DNA of 64,000 bases from Heterobasidion occidentale (Eukaryota; Basidiomycota; Agaricomycetes; Russulales; Bondarzewiaceae), in NCBI GenBank assembly GCA_039111635.1, contig JBCAQO010000001.1:1178001-1242000 (forward strand), read 5' to 3'. Both the position numbers and the translations under genes were made by a program. This document shows, piece by piece, positions 21,634 to 33,688 of the stretch; the first letter of the stretch is position 1; each line of letters begins with the position of its first letter. The notes below the pieces were generated by a model. It was given only the letters and a program-made list of their open reading frames with translations, was not told the DNA's origin and made no database searches.

Positions 21634-23165
21634 ATGGCCTCAAATTTTTCTCAGGGCTACGTTTCTCAAATGGTTGCCTACTTGCGAACAGCTCTTTCAC
21701 AAGCACCGCAGCGATGGTCTATATGCTCCACTCGTAGCATCTCCTCTTCCTCTATCCTTCGCAAGGAACGCCCTTCTAGAGCAGACGAAGATGAAGATGA
21801 AGAAGGCGGGCGTCGTGCCGTGTCGAAGGATCCTTCCTGGAAGGAATGGGCAGGCACAGTGGGGAAGCAGTTTGCGGAGTCTCATCGTCCCCGCAATTGG
21901 CTTGGAAATGAAGTAGTTGAGTTCGTCTTTCGCTCATACGGTTGATGAGATGTGGCTTGGCTAACATGTTACACGTAGCCATTTCCTTTGAATCCATCGT
22001 TTCAGCCTCCTACTCCCGTCTCGGAGTCTATTCGCAACACTATGTACAAACAATTCATGGCGAACCCAGAGACGAACTCTGTTCGAAATCTCGCCTCTCG
22101 GTATCATCTCAGTATCAAGCGAGTAGAGGCCATCTTGAGGTTGAAAGGCCTGGAGGCCCACTGGATCAAGGTTCGTAACTTCTTCATCGTTGCTATCCTC
22201 TGTTCCCCTGCAGTAGAAGCTTGTGATGAGTACAAAAATCGATTAGTCTTGAAGACACATTCATGGTTAACAAATTTAACAAATTCTGAAATTCTGACCT
22301 TCTTTATATTCTATCAATATGCTGACGCCGTTTACGATTTCATAGGTGATTGAAACCCATCATCACAGCTTGCTGCGAAGCATTTTGTAGTCCTGACCTG
22401 CATTTGCGCTCTCTTGTCAATTTCTAGGAGGTGAGCTCTCGTTTTTGTCAGTGCACCTCACATCCCGTCCTTGATCAGACATTATCATCATTCGTGAATT
22501 GAAAGACCACCGCGTGCCATACATCACTCGGCTCTTGATTATATCGATTTCAACCCCATCTGAAATTTCTCCCTTCTCACCTCCTTGATATCTACGCTCG
22601 TACTCATTTTGTCATTCAGGGTAAACCTTTACAAACAGGTTTCCGCGCGGGGATGGAGAAACTCCTCGGCGTGAAGGCAGATGCTGAGACGTTCACGACG
22701 CATGAACAATGGGTTAAATCTCGCTCGAACGTCATCGAGACAGACACAATGGATCAGGTTGACGGTAATGATCCCGCCCGTTCCAGGTACCAACACATGT
22801 TTTGGGAACCCGTCGCTGAAGGCAGTGTAAGTCATCTTTCACGATCAGTGAACCTCGGGCCCTTATTTTGAGTGCAGGAACATATCTTGCCCGCTATGAT
22901 CGACAAGGCGCGCACTGAGGGTAAGAAATCCAAGAAAGAAGATGGGGCCCAGAAGTCAGATGACCTTGGACGACATCACAACCAGGCAAAGAAGGTTGTT
23001 ACAACGAGTGGTGATGCCTCGGGACGTCCGATGATTGAGTTTGTCGATGTTGGGGGCAAATTCTTAGATCCTAGAGACCAACAGAGTAGGACGAAGGAGA
23101 GCGAGCGGAGAGCACGGTTACGGACCAAGAAGAGACAGTCCCCGCAAATGATGAGAACGTCCTAG
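21634..23165 (+). CDS. Mitochondrial small-subunit ribosomal protein mS45 (Bot1 family)
   Basis: Fungal mitoribosomal protein, called Bot1 in fission yeast and MRPS35 in budding yeast. The leader MASNFSQGYVSQMVAYLRTA..RWSICSTRSISSSSILRK is Arg/Ser-rich without acids, a typical mitochondrial presequence. The family core follows: NPSFQPPTPVSESIRNTMY, NSVRNLASRYHLSIKRVEAI, LRLKGLEAHWIK then GKPLQTGFRAGMEKLLGV. The C-terminus MIEFVDVGGKFLDPRDQQSR ends basic at TAG 23163-23165. The core is split between HWIK and GKPLQ by an intron of about 450 nt (22171-22619), long for this genome and AT-rich in its middle. The remaining introns are short. Confidence 0.85.
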
Positions 23166-23378
23166 AAGTCCGTTGCCGTTGCTTGAATTTTCCTTGTTGT
23201 TCATTGCATTTCTCCTTATTACTTCGCATTGTCATCTTCGTGTCTAGTCGTGTCTCTTCCCTATCACTCATAATTGGATGCTTTCGAATTTATGGATTGA
23301 TTTGCATGCAACTATCAATGTAGATGATATATATAGGCCCAGATGCATCTCTAGCATATGCAACGGTCACTGCGACGG

Positions 23379-25624
23379 CTAGTATGCATAGCGGAAGTCT
23401 AGCCTTCTGTTTCCAACGTCTTTTGTGGTTTCAATGTACTCTGCTCGTTCCTATAGGAAAACATATATGAGTGTGTTGGATGTTACAGTTTTCGCCACGG
23501 ACCTCTGGGCTCATGGCATTCCATGTACCGTCTCTCCTTCTATTGATAGTCTGGTAAAAGAAGTAGGTGCCAATATAGATTACAATGTTCATGGCGCAGA
23601 CGCCGATCAGCGCGCGGTTTCCCTTCTTGTCTGAAAACAAATGCCAGCGTCAAGATTTGAGAAATAAATGTTTAAGTTTGGAAACTTACACAAGGGTTTG
23701 TCGCTCGTACGATAAATATTGGCCTAGATGAAGAACATGAGCAACACAAAGAACTGGAAACAGTCATCTATCGCAAATCGACATACATAGACGATAGCGC
23801 CGGCCTGTACGAATATATTGTAGACTGAAGCCGAAATTGTCCTCGTTCGGACGCTATACGAGTTTCGCGATGCCCAAGCGACCTGTACGGGGTGTACATA
23901 CGGGAAACCGACGATCAGTGTGACGACGGCAAAATACACCCATTCAGACGTGTTCTTGTCGAATGTGTACAGAGCAATTAGGAGTGGAAGGGCCCAGATT
24001 TGCAGGATGATTGTCGCCATCACTCGACTGTTAGTGATCTCACTGAAGTACGCGGCGAAGACGAGACCCAAAATACCGATCACGTAGGCTGGGATACTGA
24101 GGAGGCTGGATATCGCGGTCGAGAAACCAAGATTGCGGAGAGATAATGTGAGGTAAACCTGAGGAGGACCGACGGGTACTAAAGTAGGACGTCAGCATCA
24201 TAGAGTGAGAAAAACTGGAAAAGATTTACTCATGTGCACTAGTCCGAGAATATATATTGGCCACATGGTCCAGTCCTGCAGGGCTTGCCAGATCATTTTG
24301 ATAGATAATCCTTCACGATTGTGCATATCCGACTTGGAAGGATCGTCACGGAGAACTCTACTGGACAACAATTAGATGCAAGTCACGAAGAAGATTTGTA
24401 TGGTCGGACCTGTTCACCATGATGGCTTCTTCGCTTTATGGTCATCAGCGGATGGAGCAAGACCTGAGGTGAAAGGACGCACCGTGCGGAAAACCAACCC
24501 TTAGGTCTGTACCAGGCCTTCGTTTGCGTGGGGCCAGGCGGCATCATCGCAAACGAGATCAAACCCACCAAACAAGTCATCACTCCCTCCAGGAGAAACA
24601 GGTATCGCCATCCTGCTTGGCCGTTATGCCCTCGAAGACGAAGGATGCCCACGGCCAAAAAGGCGCTGACAATGTGCGTGAGATAGTTTGACACCCAGAA
24701 GAAAGCCAAACGAATGGGTACTAAACAAATAGGTTGTCAGTTCAAGTTCGAGGCCTCAATGAATCTGGAATTACATTCGTTCTTCGTGTAGAAGTAAGAA
24801 AGATATAGGACCACGTCGGGTATAAATCCACCTTGAAGGAAGCCGAGCAGGAACCTGAGACGAGCATCTCGATTGATGATTTCATATGGATGAAGCGGCA
24901 ACATACCTCGTGGCTAGAAATGAACGACGATCCGACAACCAATACTGGCTCCAAGAAACAACGCTCCACAAAACCATCTAGCAAGGATTTATATTGATGA
25001 GTACACAATCAACGTTTTATCAACCAACCCTCTCACTTGAGAAGGAATCCAGACGTCAGGCCCTACTCGTTTCGAGACCAGTTGCGAAGGAAGCTCGGCG
25101 ATCAGAAACGCCAGTCGGAAGAGTGTGTTACCCAAGTTGAAATCATCAGTGGTCAGATTGAGGTCGTCGAGAAAATTATCGGTATTTGCTTGCGAAATGT
25201 TGCCGCGATCCAAGTCCAGCGAGAAGAACATGATGAATGCCCAAACCATGATCTTCCAGTCAATCTTGCGAACAACAGCCTTCATGATGAACGTCAGAAT
25301 GAGCGTCACAGCAGTCCAAGTGAGTCGACATACCCGTTCCTCTCGCCATGTCCACCGAGCGCTAGGATCGAAACGGTGCGCATTCTCATATTGAGGCGGT
25401 GGCCGATACGCTTCCAACGTGACTGGATCATCAAACACAGATGGTTGTGTCGCGATAGCGTCGAGATCCCTTTTTTCGCGTTGCCAAAGAGGTAAATGAT
25501 CGTCGATGGGTGCGCCTAGAGGTAGAGGCCGCTCGTCCGAAGAGCTGCTTTGGATGCCCTGCTTCTCGTCAATGCTCTCGTTCGATAACGCAGACTTCTC
25601 AGGAGAAGGAAGGACTGTGGTCAT
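23379..25624 (-). CDS. MFS permease of the anion:cation symporter (allantoate/DAL5) family
   Basis: Plasma-membrane transporter with 12 predicted helices in the DAL5/TNA1 group, whose members move allantoate, nicotinate, pantothenate, biotin or similar anions. The cytosolic N-terminus is about 110 residues. The family signatures are [55 protein letters not shown] and [13 protein letters not shown], followed by the helix region [20 protein letters not shown]. The C-terminus, reached over an intron at 23457-23508, reads [20 protein letters not shown], the usual end of this family. ATG lies at 25622-25624 and stop (CTA on plus) at 23379-23381. About ten introns. Substrate cannot be read from sequence. 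Confidence 0.88.
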
Positions 25625-25964
25625 GGTCACTTCTCAGATGAGACGATAGCCCTAGGTATAAGGGAAAGCAGTCGTAAAAGTGAGCGGCAATGACATCGTG
25701 TATCCATGAAGCGAGTTATAAGGTGCGCCAACGCCGGCGGCAAAGATAACATTTCGAACAGAAAAAGAAAAAAAAGGTGACCAGCTGGTCGTATTGCGCT
25801 ACTCAGGTTCGGATGGCGCGATGAGACGGTGGGAAGGTCTCAACACGTGACCTACTGCACTCTCAACATCGACTGCAATGAGGAATGATGAGAAGTACAG
25901 CATTAATTCGACGATGGTAACAAAAAATTGACACTCTACATTGCTGGATGTTTTTATTTTTCTT
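25625..25964. other. Intergenic region between MFS permease and CCT7
   Basis: About 340 bases with the MFS promoter and the CCT7 3' region on the same strand. It includes an A-rich run (AGAAAAAGAAAAAAAAGG) near 25760. No gene seen. Confidence 0.5.
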
Positions 25965-27901
25965 CTATCGGCGCGGCACTCCTCCTCGTCCCCGACCTCT
26001 GAGCGCCCGTCCAGCGGTCCCGGGTGGTGCCTTGGGACCTGCGGTTTGCTAGAGTACGGCTTCATAAGCATCCTTCCAACGGGATTTGATGAGCACTTAC
26101 TGCTTCGCTCTGTGGGTTCCTGACTGTCTCATCCACACTGATGATAAGACAGGCAGCCTCCACAGCACTACTGATCGCGTTGACTTTGACGAGGCTTGGC
26201 TCCCAGACGAACGCCTCCATGTTGTCCCGGACGCCTTCAGGGCCATCAACATCGACACCAAACCATCTTTCGCCGTTGGCGTGTTTCATACGAAGCTTGT
26301 TCAGAATATCGGTGGAGTCGAGGCCAGCGTTATCACAGATCTGGCGAGGGATGACTTCGAGGGCCTTGGCGAAGGCGATCTGCACGAGTTGCAGCTTTCC
26401 TGGGATGGAGAGTGCGTGCTTCCGGATGTAAGCAGAGAGTTCCATCTGTAGATAAGAGCAGCTCGCGATCAAAATATAGGCAAGGGATATAGAAGGTAAC
26501 ACACCTCGATGGCGCCACCGCCAGCTACGACCTCACCATTCCTTACAGCCCGCTTGACAACCATGATAGCATCGTGCAAACTGCGTTCTACCTCCTCGAT
26601 GAACTGTTCGGCGCCGCCGCGCAACAGTAACGTGCATGTCTTCGCTTTGGGGCACCCCTCGAAAACATTATACCGTTCGCCACCAATTTGCCGTTCTTCA
26701 AACTTACCACATGAACCCAAATGCTCCCGGCTGATGTCCGAAGTCGTCGACTGAATTGATCCTCCCAACGCCTGCACGACTCGGCGCAGATCGCCAGCAG
26801 GAACACGGCCTGCGCAGAAGATGTCACGGTCCGCAAACCATTGTGTCGCAAGATCTCCTATAGGCAACTTGCTCAAAACAACTTTGGCGCCCGTCTTCTC
26901 GATTTCTTCCAGCTTCCGATAGATGATCTCCCACTCTGCATCCACGATTGCCTGGTAATCAGAAACTGCATCCACCCGGACCTCCGCGTTGTCCTTCTCA
27001 GCTTTGAGCTCAAGTTCGACGTTGAGAGAAAGGATCAAAGGGTCCTTGAAGGATTTTGGTTGTTGCTCGGCACCAGCGTAGGTGAAAGTCTTTTTAAATG
27101 CAACACCACCAATGAGGAGGGAATCTTGCATACCGCCCCCAGGTATTTTTTTGACTCCGATGAGAGATTCGTCTAGATCTTTCTGGTCAAGGGAAAGTAC
27201 GGCGTCCACGACCATTTTTGAAAAGAAAGGCTTTTCGGAATGGATGAGTTTTGAGGACATGGATGTTGAAGCAACCTTTAACAGGAGGGAACGGAATGTT
27301 CTACAACAGTATGAGCTCCATCTAGAGAGGTGATGGTAGAAACATGCTCACTCTGGGTTAGACTTATCAACAGAAACCTGGATTTCCTTGATGCGATCGA
27401 CCGCCTGATCGAATATAGTCACGTACAAAGTCTTGAGAGCATAAATCGAGTAACGTACCAGCTGAGAGGCCTGGCGGAACCCTTTCATGATGATGTGAGG
27501 ACTGACATCCTCTTCAATGTATCCTCGAATCTCCTTCATAAACTGCGCAGCCAACAGAACCACGCTTGTCGTGCCATCCCCCACTTCCGCATCCTGAGCC
27601 CGTGCGATATCCACTAATGACCTTGCCGCAGGATGAACGATCTCGAGGAGTTTCAGGATCGTCGCACCGTCGTTTGTGATCTGAGCTTGTCCCTTGTCGT
27701 TGACGATCAATTTGTCCATACCTCTAGGACCGAGGGTGCTGGAGAGCGTGTCCGCGATCGCAAGACACGCCGAAATATTGGACAGAAGCTGTCCTTTTCC
27801 TTGCGAAGAGTCTGTGCCCTCCTTGAGGAGGACAACGGTAGGTTGCTGCAATGTACGATGAGATTGTGTTGGCTACGGACAACAATATCGATAGCTACCA
27901 T
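25965..27901 (-). CDS. CCT7: Chaperonin TCP-1 complex subunit eta (CCT7)
   Basis: Subunit of the cytosolic TRiC/CCT chaperonin that folds actin, tubulin and WD-repeat proteins. After the start the protein reads [54 protein letters not shown] and [17 protein letters not shown] (ATP site), then [41 protein letters not shown] and [17 protein letters not shown]. All are eta-type. The C-terminal exon ([20 protein letters not shown]) gives the Gly/Arg tail known from this subunit and ends at 25965. The start codon stands alone: ATG 27899-27901 is followed at once by a GT-AG intron, and coding resumes with CAACCTACC near 27847. An in-frame ATG at 27919 would add six residues. About six introns. Confidence 0.95.
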
Positions 27902-28015
27902 GGGCAAAGGACGCTGCATATTTGAGTATACTGTTGTCGATGCCCGAAATCGAAAATGCAGTATTTAGATCTGGCTGACCAGCAGGTGTTTATCGTTGTT
28001 TGTCTCGACGCGCTC

Positions 28016-28039
28016 GACGCGTCTTGCAACGGACGCGTC
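28016..28039 (+). promoter_or_regulatory. Paired MluI cell-cycle boxes (GACGCGTC twice)
   Basis: The palindrome GACGCGTC occurs at 28016-28023 and again at 28032-28039, exactly 16 bases apart, 60-80 bases before the RAD5 start in the 194-bp divergent promoter shared with CCT7. ACGCGT is the core site of the MBF/DSC1 factor that drives S-phase and DNA-repair genes in yeasts. Its use here is inferred from position and pairing. Confidence 0.55.
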
Positions 28040-28095
28040 GTCCGTCGTTTCGCTACGCACACTTTAAACATCAGTGGAGGTGAGACTGACGACAT

Positions 28096-31000
28096 ATGTC
28101 TCAAAGCCCTCCTTTCTTTACAGGATCGCACAATGAAGCCAATGAAGCTGATTTGATCGAGCCCGCAATTCCCGAGCCTGCTACCGACGTGGACATGGTC
28201 GAGGGAGAAACGGACGTGGCGAACGCTTCAGAGGGTCGACCTAAGAGACCACTATTCTTCGCAGGTAGCGATGATGAGGACGAGAAGTCCCAAGCGCGGT
28301 ACAAAACGCCGAAGCCCATGCCTATCTACATGGATGATGAGGACGATCCTATGATAGTCCTAGGCGATGAGGTCGACTTGCCTCCCCTTGCCTCTTCTCC
28401 GAGGTTCTCGAGCGCGTCAAGTACTTCATCTTCCCGCGTTTCAAGATCTTCATCCCCTGTGTCCGCTCCTGAAGATATAGATCCTCCAGCCAAGAAGCGC
28501 CGCCTATCTCCCACTGCGCTCCAGAGCAACAAGAAACCCCCCTTTCGTTCCGCATATATGGGATCGTTTCTCGTCGGAAATGCTTGGAGCACTGTCAAAG
28601 GCAAGGGCTATATCAAAAATGGAGACGAGATTTGCGTCAAGCTCGACAATGTCGATGAAGTATCATCCAAGAACCGTTTTCCTTCAAATGGGAAGGGTGC
28701 TCAAGGGAAGGGGAAGAAGAAGCAGCTGTCTATCGATACCATGTTCAAGGCGGCTCAACAGTCTAAGCCTGCCAAGAAGAAGTCAAGTGCTGTCGTTCGT
28801 TTGACGAATAAGAAGGGATTTGGTATGCCTTCCCACAATCGTGTCTTCACCGATGCTTATGGACATCTTCAGAATTTGGCCGGCTCCCACAAGAGATTGC
28901 TGTCTGGGTCGGCAAACTGCTTGAACTTAGTATGTAAGGATCACGGCGCTTTTCGACCATCATCTCAAACTTTACACAGAAATCATTGACTTCCGAGGGA
29001 GCTTGATGGTCGAGTGTCCTCAAGTCTTACATTCCGGAGCAGATCTCGTTGTCTCACTATCGGTTTACATCAAAGCCTCCGCATTCAAAAAACTTACAGT
29101 TTCTTCAGCAGAAGGTCCTAAAACAATATTTAACCAAGGGCAGGAGACTGCAGAAGAGCAAGGCCTTCGCGAACGGAAAGGCTCGTTGATGCGCCTATTA
29201 GATGCCGTGGGCTTGAAGCCTTCTGTGAACGGAAACAACGCTTCCAAAATCCGTCAGCATGCTGACGGTCAGCTGGGTGACGATGACCTACGACAACTGA
29301 CACAAGGCCACCGGAAGAACACCAAGTCTAAGGAGCCTGTCAAAATTGATACTGTCGGAGACAGCAAAGAGGTGGAGGTGGAGGAGGAGGAGGACTTGTC
29401 TGACAACGAGCTCGATCTCATCTATAAACGGCAAGTGTTGTCGTTGATGTCCGCTCATTCAAGGCTCATGACTTCATTCAGAGCACAACAGAATGATCAG
29501 GCTATCGCGGAGATGGAGCCGGCCGATAGCTTCGAATTCACTCTACGACCATATCAAAAGCAGGCGCTCTAGTACGTGAACCGTAGATGGCTATGACATT
29601 GCTTGAATGACCAGGAATAGTTGGATGCATGCTCTTGAAATGGGCCTAGTGTCTGCACGAGCAGCCGATTCTATGCACCCACTTTGGAGCGAGTAAGCCC
29701 TCGGTACAAGATGTTCATCTGCTCTTATGTCTGATAACTCGGTCCAGGTATCGCTTTCCATTGGAGACTGTTGATGGAATCACAGATCTTGAGCAAGAAG
29801 AACAACCGTTTTATTTCAATTCATACTCGGGAGAGTTGAGTCTAGAATTCCCTAAAACTGAGCGTAGATGCAGAGGCGGTATTCTCGCGTGCGTTGGTTC
29901 ATCTATATTCTGCGGTAGATGCTAATACTCCTCGGCCCCATAGAGATGGTATTGCATAACCCAATTCTATGCTTATTGATTGATACTCACCTAGAAATTT
30001 GTCTGTATAATTCTCTTCGCCAGAAAGTGCGCATACATGTCATGTTATGCATCATATCATGGACTGACGTTGATTCACCTCAGTGGGCATGGGTAAAACG
30101 ATCATGATATCGTCCCTTATTCATACGAATCCTGGCCCTGACGCACTCCCTACGTCTTCCCAACCCAACGCCAAATCATCTGGCAAACGTCAAGTCCGAC
30201 TGGACCATGCCTTTCAATCTATCTCAGTGAAGTCCGGGTCCTCAAGGGGGCCATGTGCGACACTGATTGCTGCCCCAACGTCGCTTTTGACGCAATGGGC
30301 AGAGGAACTGCAACGATGTAGCAAACCTGGTACAGTCAAAACCTTCGTCTGGCACGGCCAGAATCGCGCAGACATTGATGCCGCGATCGATGATGATACC
30401 GAAGGCGTGATGAATGTTGTCATCACTTCATATGGCACGCTAGCTTCTGAATACGCGAAGGTGGAGAAATCTGGGAACAAAGCGTCGCCGATATATAAAA
30501 GTGAGGTAAACTTTTCTATTATATTTCAAATACTCAAATGAGCTCTTAGCGGAGTGGCTTCGCGTCGTGATAGACGAAGCCCACCATTGTAAGTCGCGCT
30601 TGAGCAAGACAGCGAAAGCGGTCTATGCCCTGCATGCAAGACGTCGCTGGGCTGTTACTGGAACACCGATCGTCAATCGACTAGAGGACCTTTTCTCGCT
30701 CCTGTACGCCTTACAAAATATCGTGATCTACCATCTATCAATCTTTCCAATTTAGAAAATTCCTCGACTTCTCCCCGTGGTCCGACTACGCTTTTTTCCG
30801 CTCGTGCGTTTTTTGAAAATCTGTTTTTAGTTCTCACCTTTCCAACATTGATTTCAGGTTCATCACATTACCTTTCTTGGCACATGACCCGAAGGCCATT
30901 GAAATCGTTCAAGTGATCCTGGAAAGTGTGTTGTTGCGGCGCGAGAAGAATATGCGAGATAGTGATGGCAAGCGGATTGTGGAGTTGCCTGCGAAGGAGG

Positions 31001-32628
31001 TAAGTTCGCACAACGAGACTCCTTATCAGTATTAAACTGATTGTTATCACAGGTAACGGTCGATATGTTGCAATTTTCAACAGCAGAGAGGATGATCTAT
31101 GATTCAATATATGATAAGGCGAAGAAGAATTTTGACCAACTCAACGCTAAAGGTCTTGTCAACAGGAATTATACACACATCTTAGCCATGTTGATGCGGT
31201 AATGTCAGCCAACGGTTCTTCAGAGCACCGCACTCATTAATCCTTAGGCTGCGTCGAGCTGTGCTCCACCCCAACCTAGTTGCTGAAGATAACAACGCGG
31301 AGTTGTCGAGCGACAACAAAGCTATTGACATTGACTCCATGATTAAACAATTCTCACATGCCCAAAACGCAACTGGAGACAGTGCTAGCGGGAGTGGGAA
31401 TACGTATGCGGAGGACGTACTGACGAATTTGAGCAATAATGCTGGTCTAGAAGCAGAGGAATGTCCTATCTGTATGGATGTCATGGAAGTACCAATGATG
31501 TTTCCCGATTGCATGCATCCTTGGTTCGTCTACGCTTCTGCTCGGTGATTACTCATTGCTCACAAGTGTTGTTAGTTGCAAAGATTGTGCGACCGGCTTC
31601 TTGGAGTCGTGCTCAGTCCGAGGTGAAGATGGCCGGTGTCCGACGTGCAATCGAGGGCCTGTGAAGGTAAGTCCGTTGGCAGCAACGCATGATTATAGGA
31701 GCTGATAGCTCCTTGACCGCAGGAGAATGAACTTCTCGAGGTGTTTCGCCCACGGAAACGTGAACCTAGCTCTTCGCCTCTGGGTTCGCAGAGCTTCCTG
31801 CCTGAGGTGATTCTGCGGCGCAATGACTTTCGGTCCTCGACCAAGCTCGATGCACTCATTCAGAACCTTCGTGTGTATACAAGTTAACCTCAACTTCTAT
31901 CTGACTGAACCGTGTTTACAATCAGGTCGCTTGCAAGATCAAGACCCTTGCTTCCGTGCGGTTGTCTTTTCACAGTTTACGTCTTTTCTAGACCTCATTC
32001 AGGTCGCCCTGGAGCGCGAGGACCTTGCCTGGTTCAGATTTGATGGATCGATGGATGTGAAGAAGCGGACTCATGCAGTAGCAGAATTCAAAGAGCCCTC
32101 GAGGAGACCAAAGGTCCTGATTATCAGTCTGAAGGCAGGCGGTGTAGGATTGAATGTGAATTTCCCTCAAAATATGTACTGCGATTCCACTGACGGCAGA
32201 CTGCAGCTGACGACGGCTAATCATGTATTCATGGTATGTTCAATGGACAAAGGGCGGTATGGACTTGTAAACTCACTTGAATCTCAAGATGGATTGCTGG
32301 TGGAACGCAGCGACTGAGAATCAAGGTATATTAAGTCTCTTTTATCATCAGACCAACCTAACAACGATTACAGCAATCGATCGCGTTCACAGAATAGGCC
32401 AAGAAAAAACTGTCTACGTTAAACATTTCACTGTGAGTGTCCCCTGGTCTCATCTCGAACAAATGCTCATGTGAACTTATTTAGATTGAAGATACGATTG
32501 AAGGAAGAATTCTTGAGATACAGAAAAGAAAGACAGCGCTCGTGAGGGAGGCGTTCCGAGGCACTAAAGGGTCAGATGGAGCAGACCCGGAGAGTCTGGA
32601 GAACTTGAAGATCATGTTTGGCGCTTAG
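28096..32628 (+). CDS. RAD5: DNA repair helicase RAD5 (HIRAN, SNF2, RING)
   Basis: SWI/SNF-type ATPase and E3 ligase that polyubiquitinates PCNA in error-free damage tolerance. Order: an acidic N-terminus; a HIRAN domain ([20 protein letters not shown], then [18 protein letters not shown] and [13 protein letters not shown] rebuilt over two introns, about 28550-29090); SNF2 motif I (GMGKT, 30085-30105); motif [34 protein letters not shown]; the C3HC4 RING ([26 protein letters not shown], about 31460-31660); and helicase [26 protein letters not shown] and IDRVHRIGQ, ending [10 protein letters not shown]. About fifteen introns. Motif I is assembled from a 5-nt exon (29944-29948), giving ADVGMGKT, one residue shorter than the usual DEMGLGKT. 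HIRAN distinguishes it from other SNF2 proteins. Confidence 0.92.
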
Positions 32629-32877
32629 ATACTCGCCTATACCTACTCTATCCTTAAAGTTTATTAATTCCTGTCTTCGAGCTGTGTTAAGGGTCACCGG
32701 TCACCTCTCTCATTGACGATGAGAGAGGATGCTGGATTGGGATGGAGCTCCGCTCTACAATACGATACATCTCACGCTAAAATATTCTGCGCGGGGCCCA
32801 ACCAATTCGTTTAAACAAGTATTCATGGGGTCCAAGTGTAGTTGTTCAGGTATGGACGAAGAAGAGGTGCAAAGCCA

Positions 32878-33623
32878 TCATAATTCGAACGGATACCGCT
32901 CGCAGAACTCGGCTTTTGTCATCGCTTCTCCGTTATTTTTGAAGAATTCTGTCAGCCGGCGATTGAGCTGGGGGAGTGTCATGGGCTGAGCGCATTGCAT
33001 GGAGTAGTGGTCGGAATGTTCGTGCAAGAGAACAAAATCTGGCGGAAATGCAGTCCCTATGCGAACTGTGAGCGACCTACCTGGTGAAGGGTAGAGAGTA
33101 GTTCACCTTCTTTGACGAGGTAGATGGTGGTGTTGCGACCTCGGAAGTTGCGGACAACTTCCTGCATCATGGGGCCATTAGGGCGGAGAGATGCTCCATT
33201 TGGACCTACAACGAAAAGACGAACCGCAAATATGCATCGGAATGCACACGATATATGCCATTGCAGCAACGGGAGGGTCGCGTCAACATCACGTCGGGAC
33301 CACTTGTACCCGGGACTAAATATTAAGAAAACAGCAGGCAGTCACTTACCATCGAAGTTTGGACCGGGCCTCGGGTGCACCTTGCCATCTTCTTGAATAT
33401 GCAGATCGTAGCTCGTCCGTCCAAGTTTCTTCTGCACTTGGTAATCCCGCAAGATGACCTTGTCGCTTGCCCCGATTCGGAAAAGGTCCACGGGGAAGCT
33501 TTCAGTGTAACGGGCGATGAGGGGCGGATGCCTGTCCCATGGAGCACCATGACGGATTGAAGATGTCGTGAATAGTCGACAGCTCGGCTTGGAAACGCGT
33601 TGAAGGCGGAGCATTGACTGCAT
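32878..33623 (-). CDS. Tse2-like (ADP-ribosyltransferase-fold) protein with mitochondrial-type leader
   Basis: Three exons give about 180 residues: one from 33623 to about 33349, then 33207 down to about 33112, then about 33060 down to TCA 32878. The first 30 residues (MQSMLRLQRVSKP..RLFTTSS) are Arg/Ser/Thr-rich without acids, like a mitochondrial presequence. The body carries a Tyr-Asp strand, GKVHPRPGPNFDG-PNGASL, a GT-x-x-PPD segment and HEHSDHYSM..MTLPQLN. This order matches the domain annotated in many mushroom proteins as Tse2, after the Pseudomonas type VI secretion toxin. Whether the fungal members are toxic or enzymatic is unknown. It starts only 66 bases after the CorA-like gene on the same strand. 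No frame is broken. Family call comes from recalled motif order. Confidence 0.65.
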
Positions 33624-33688
33624 TGGACGACAATTGAACAATTCGACTTCGGAAGAGGATGGAAGCCTGGGAAGCACAGCTGCTTCGT

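Noticed and set aside
25037..25495. 152-codon plus-strand frame inside the MFS gene
   Set aside because: It is the complement of exons that encode clear DAL5-family motifs on the minus strand.
28096..32628. RAD5 as a pseudogene because no single frame is long
   Set aside because: HIRAN, SNF2, RING and helicase C motifs all recover through GT-AG introns with no frame left broken.
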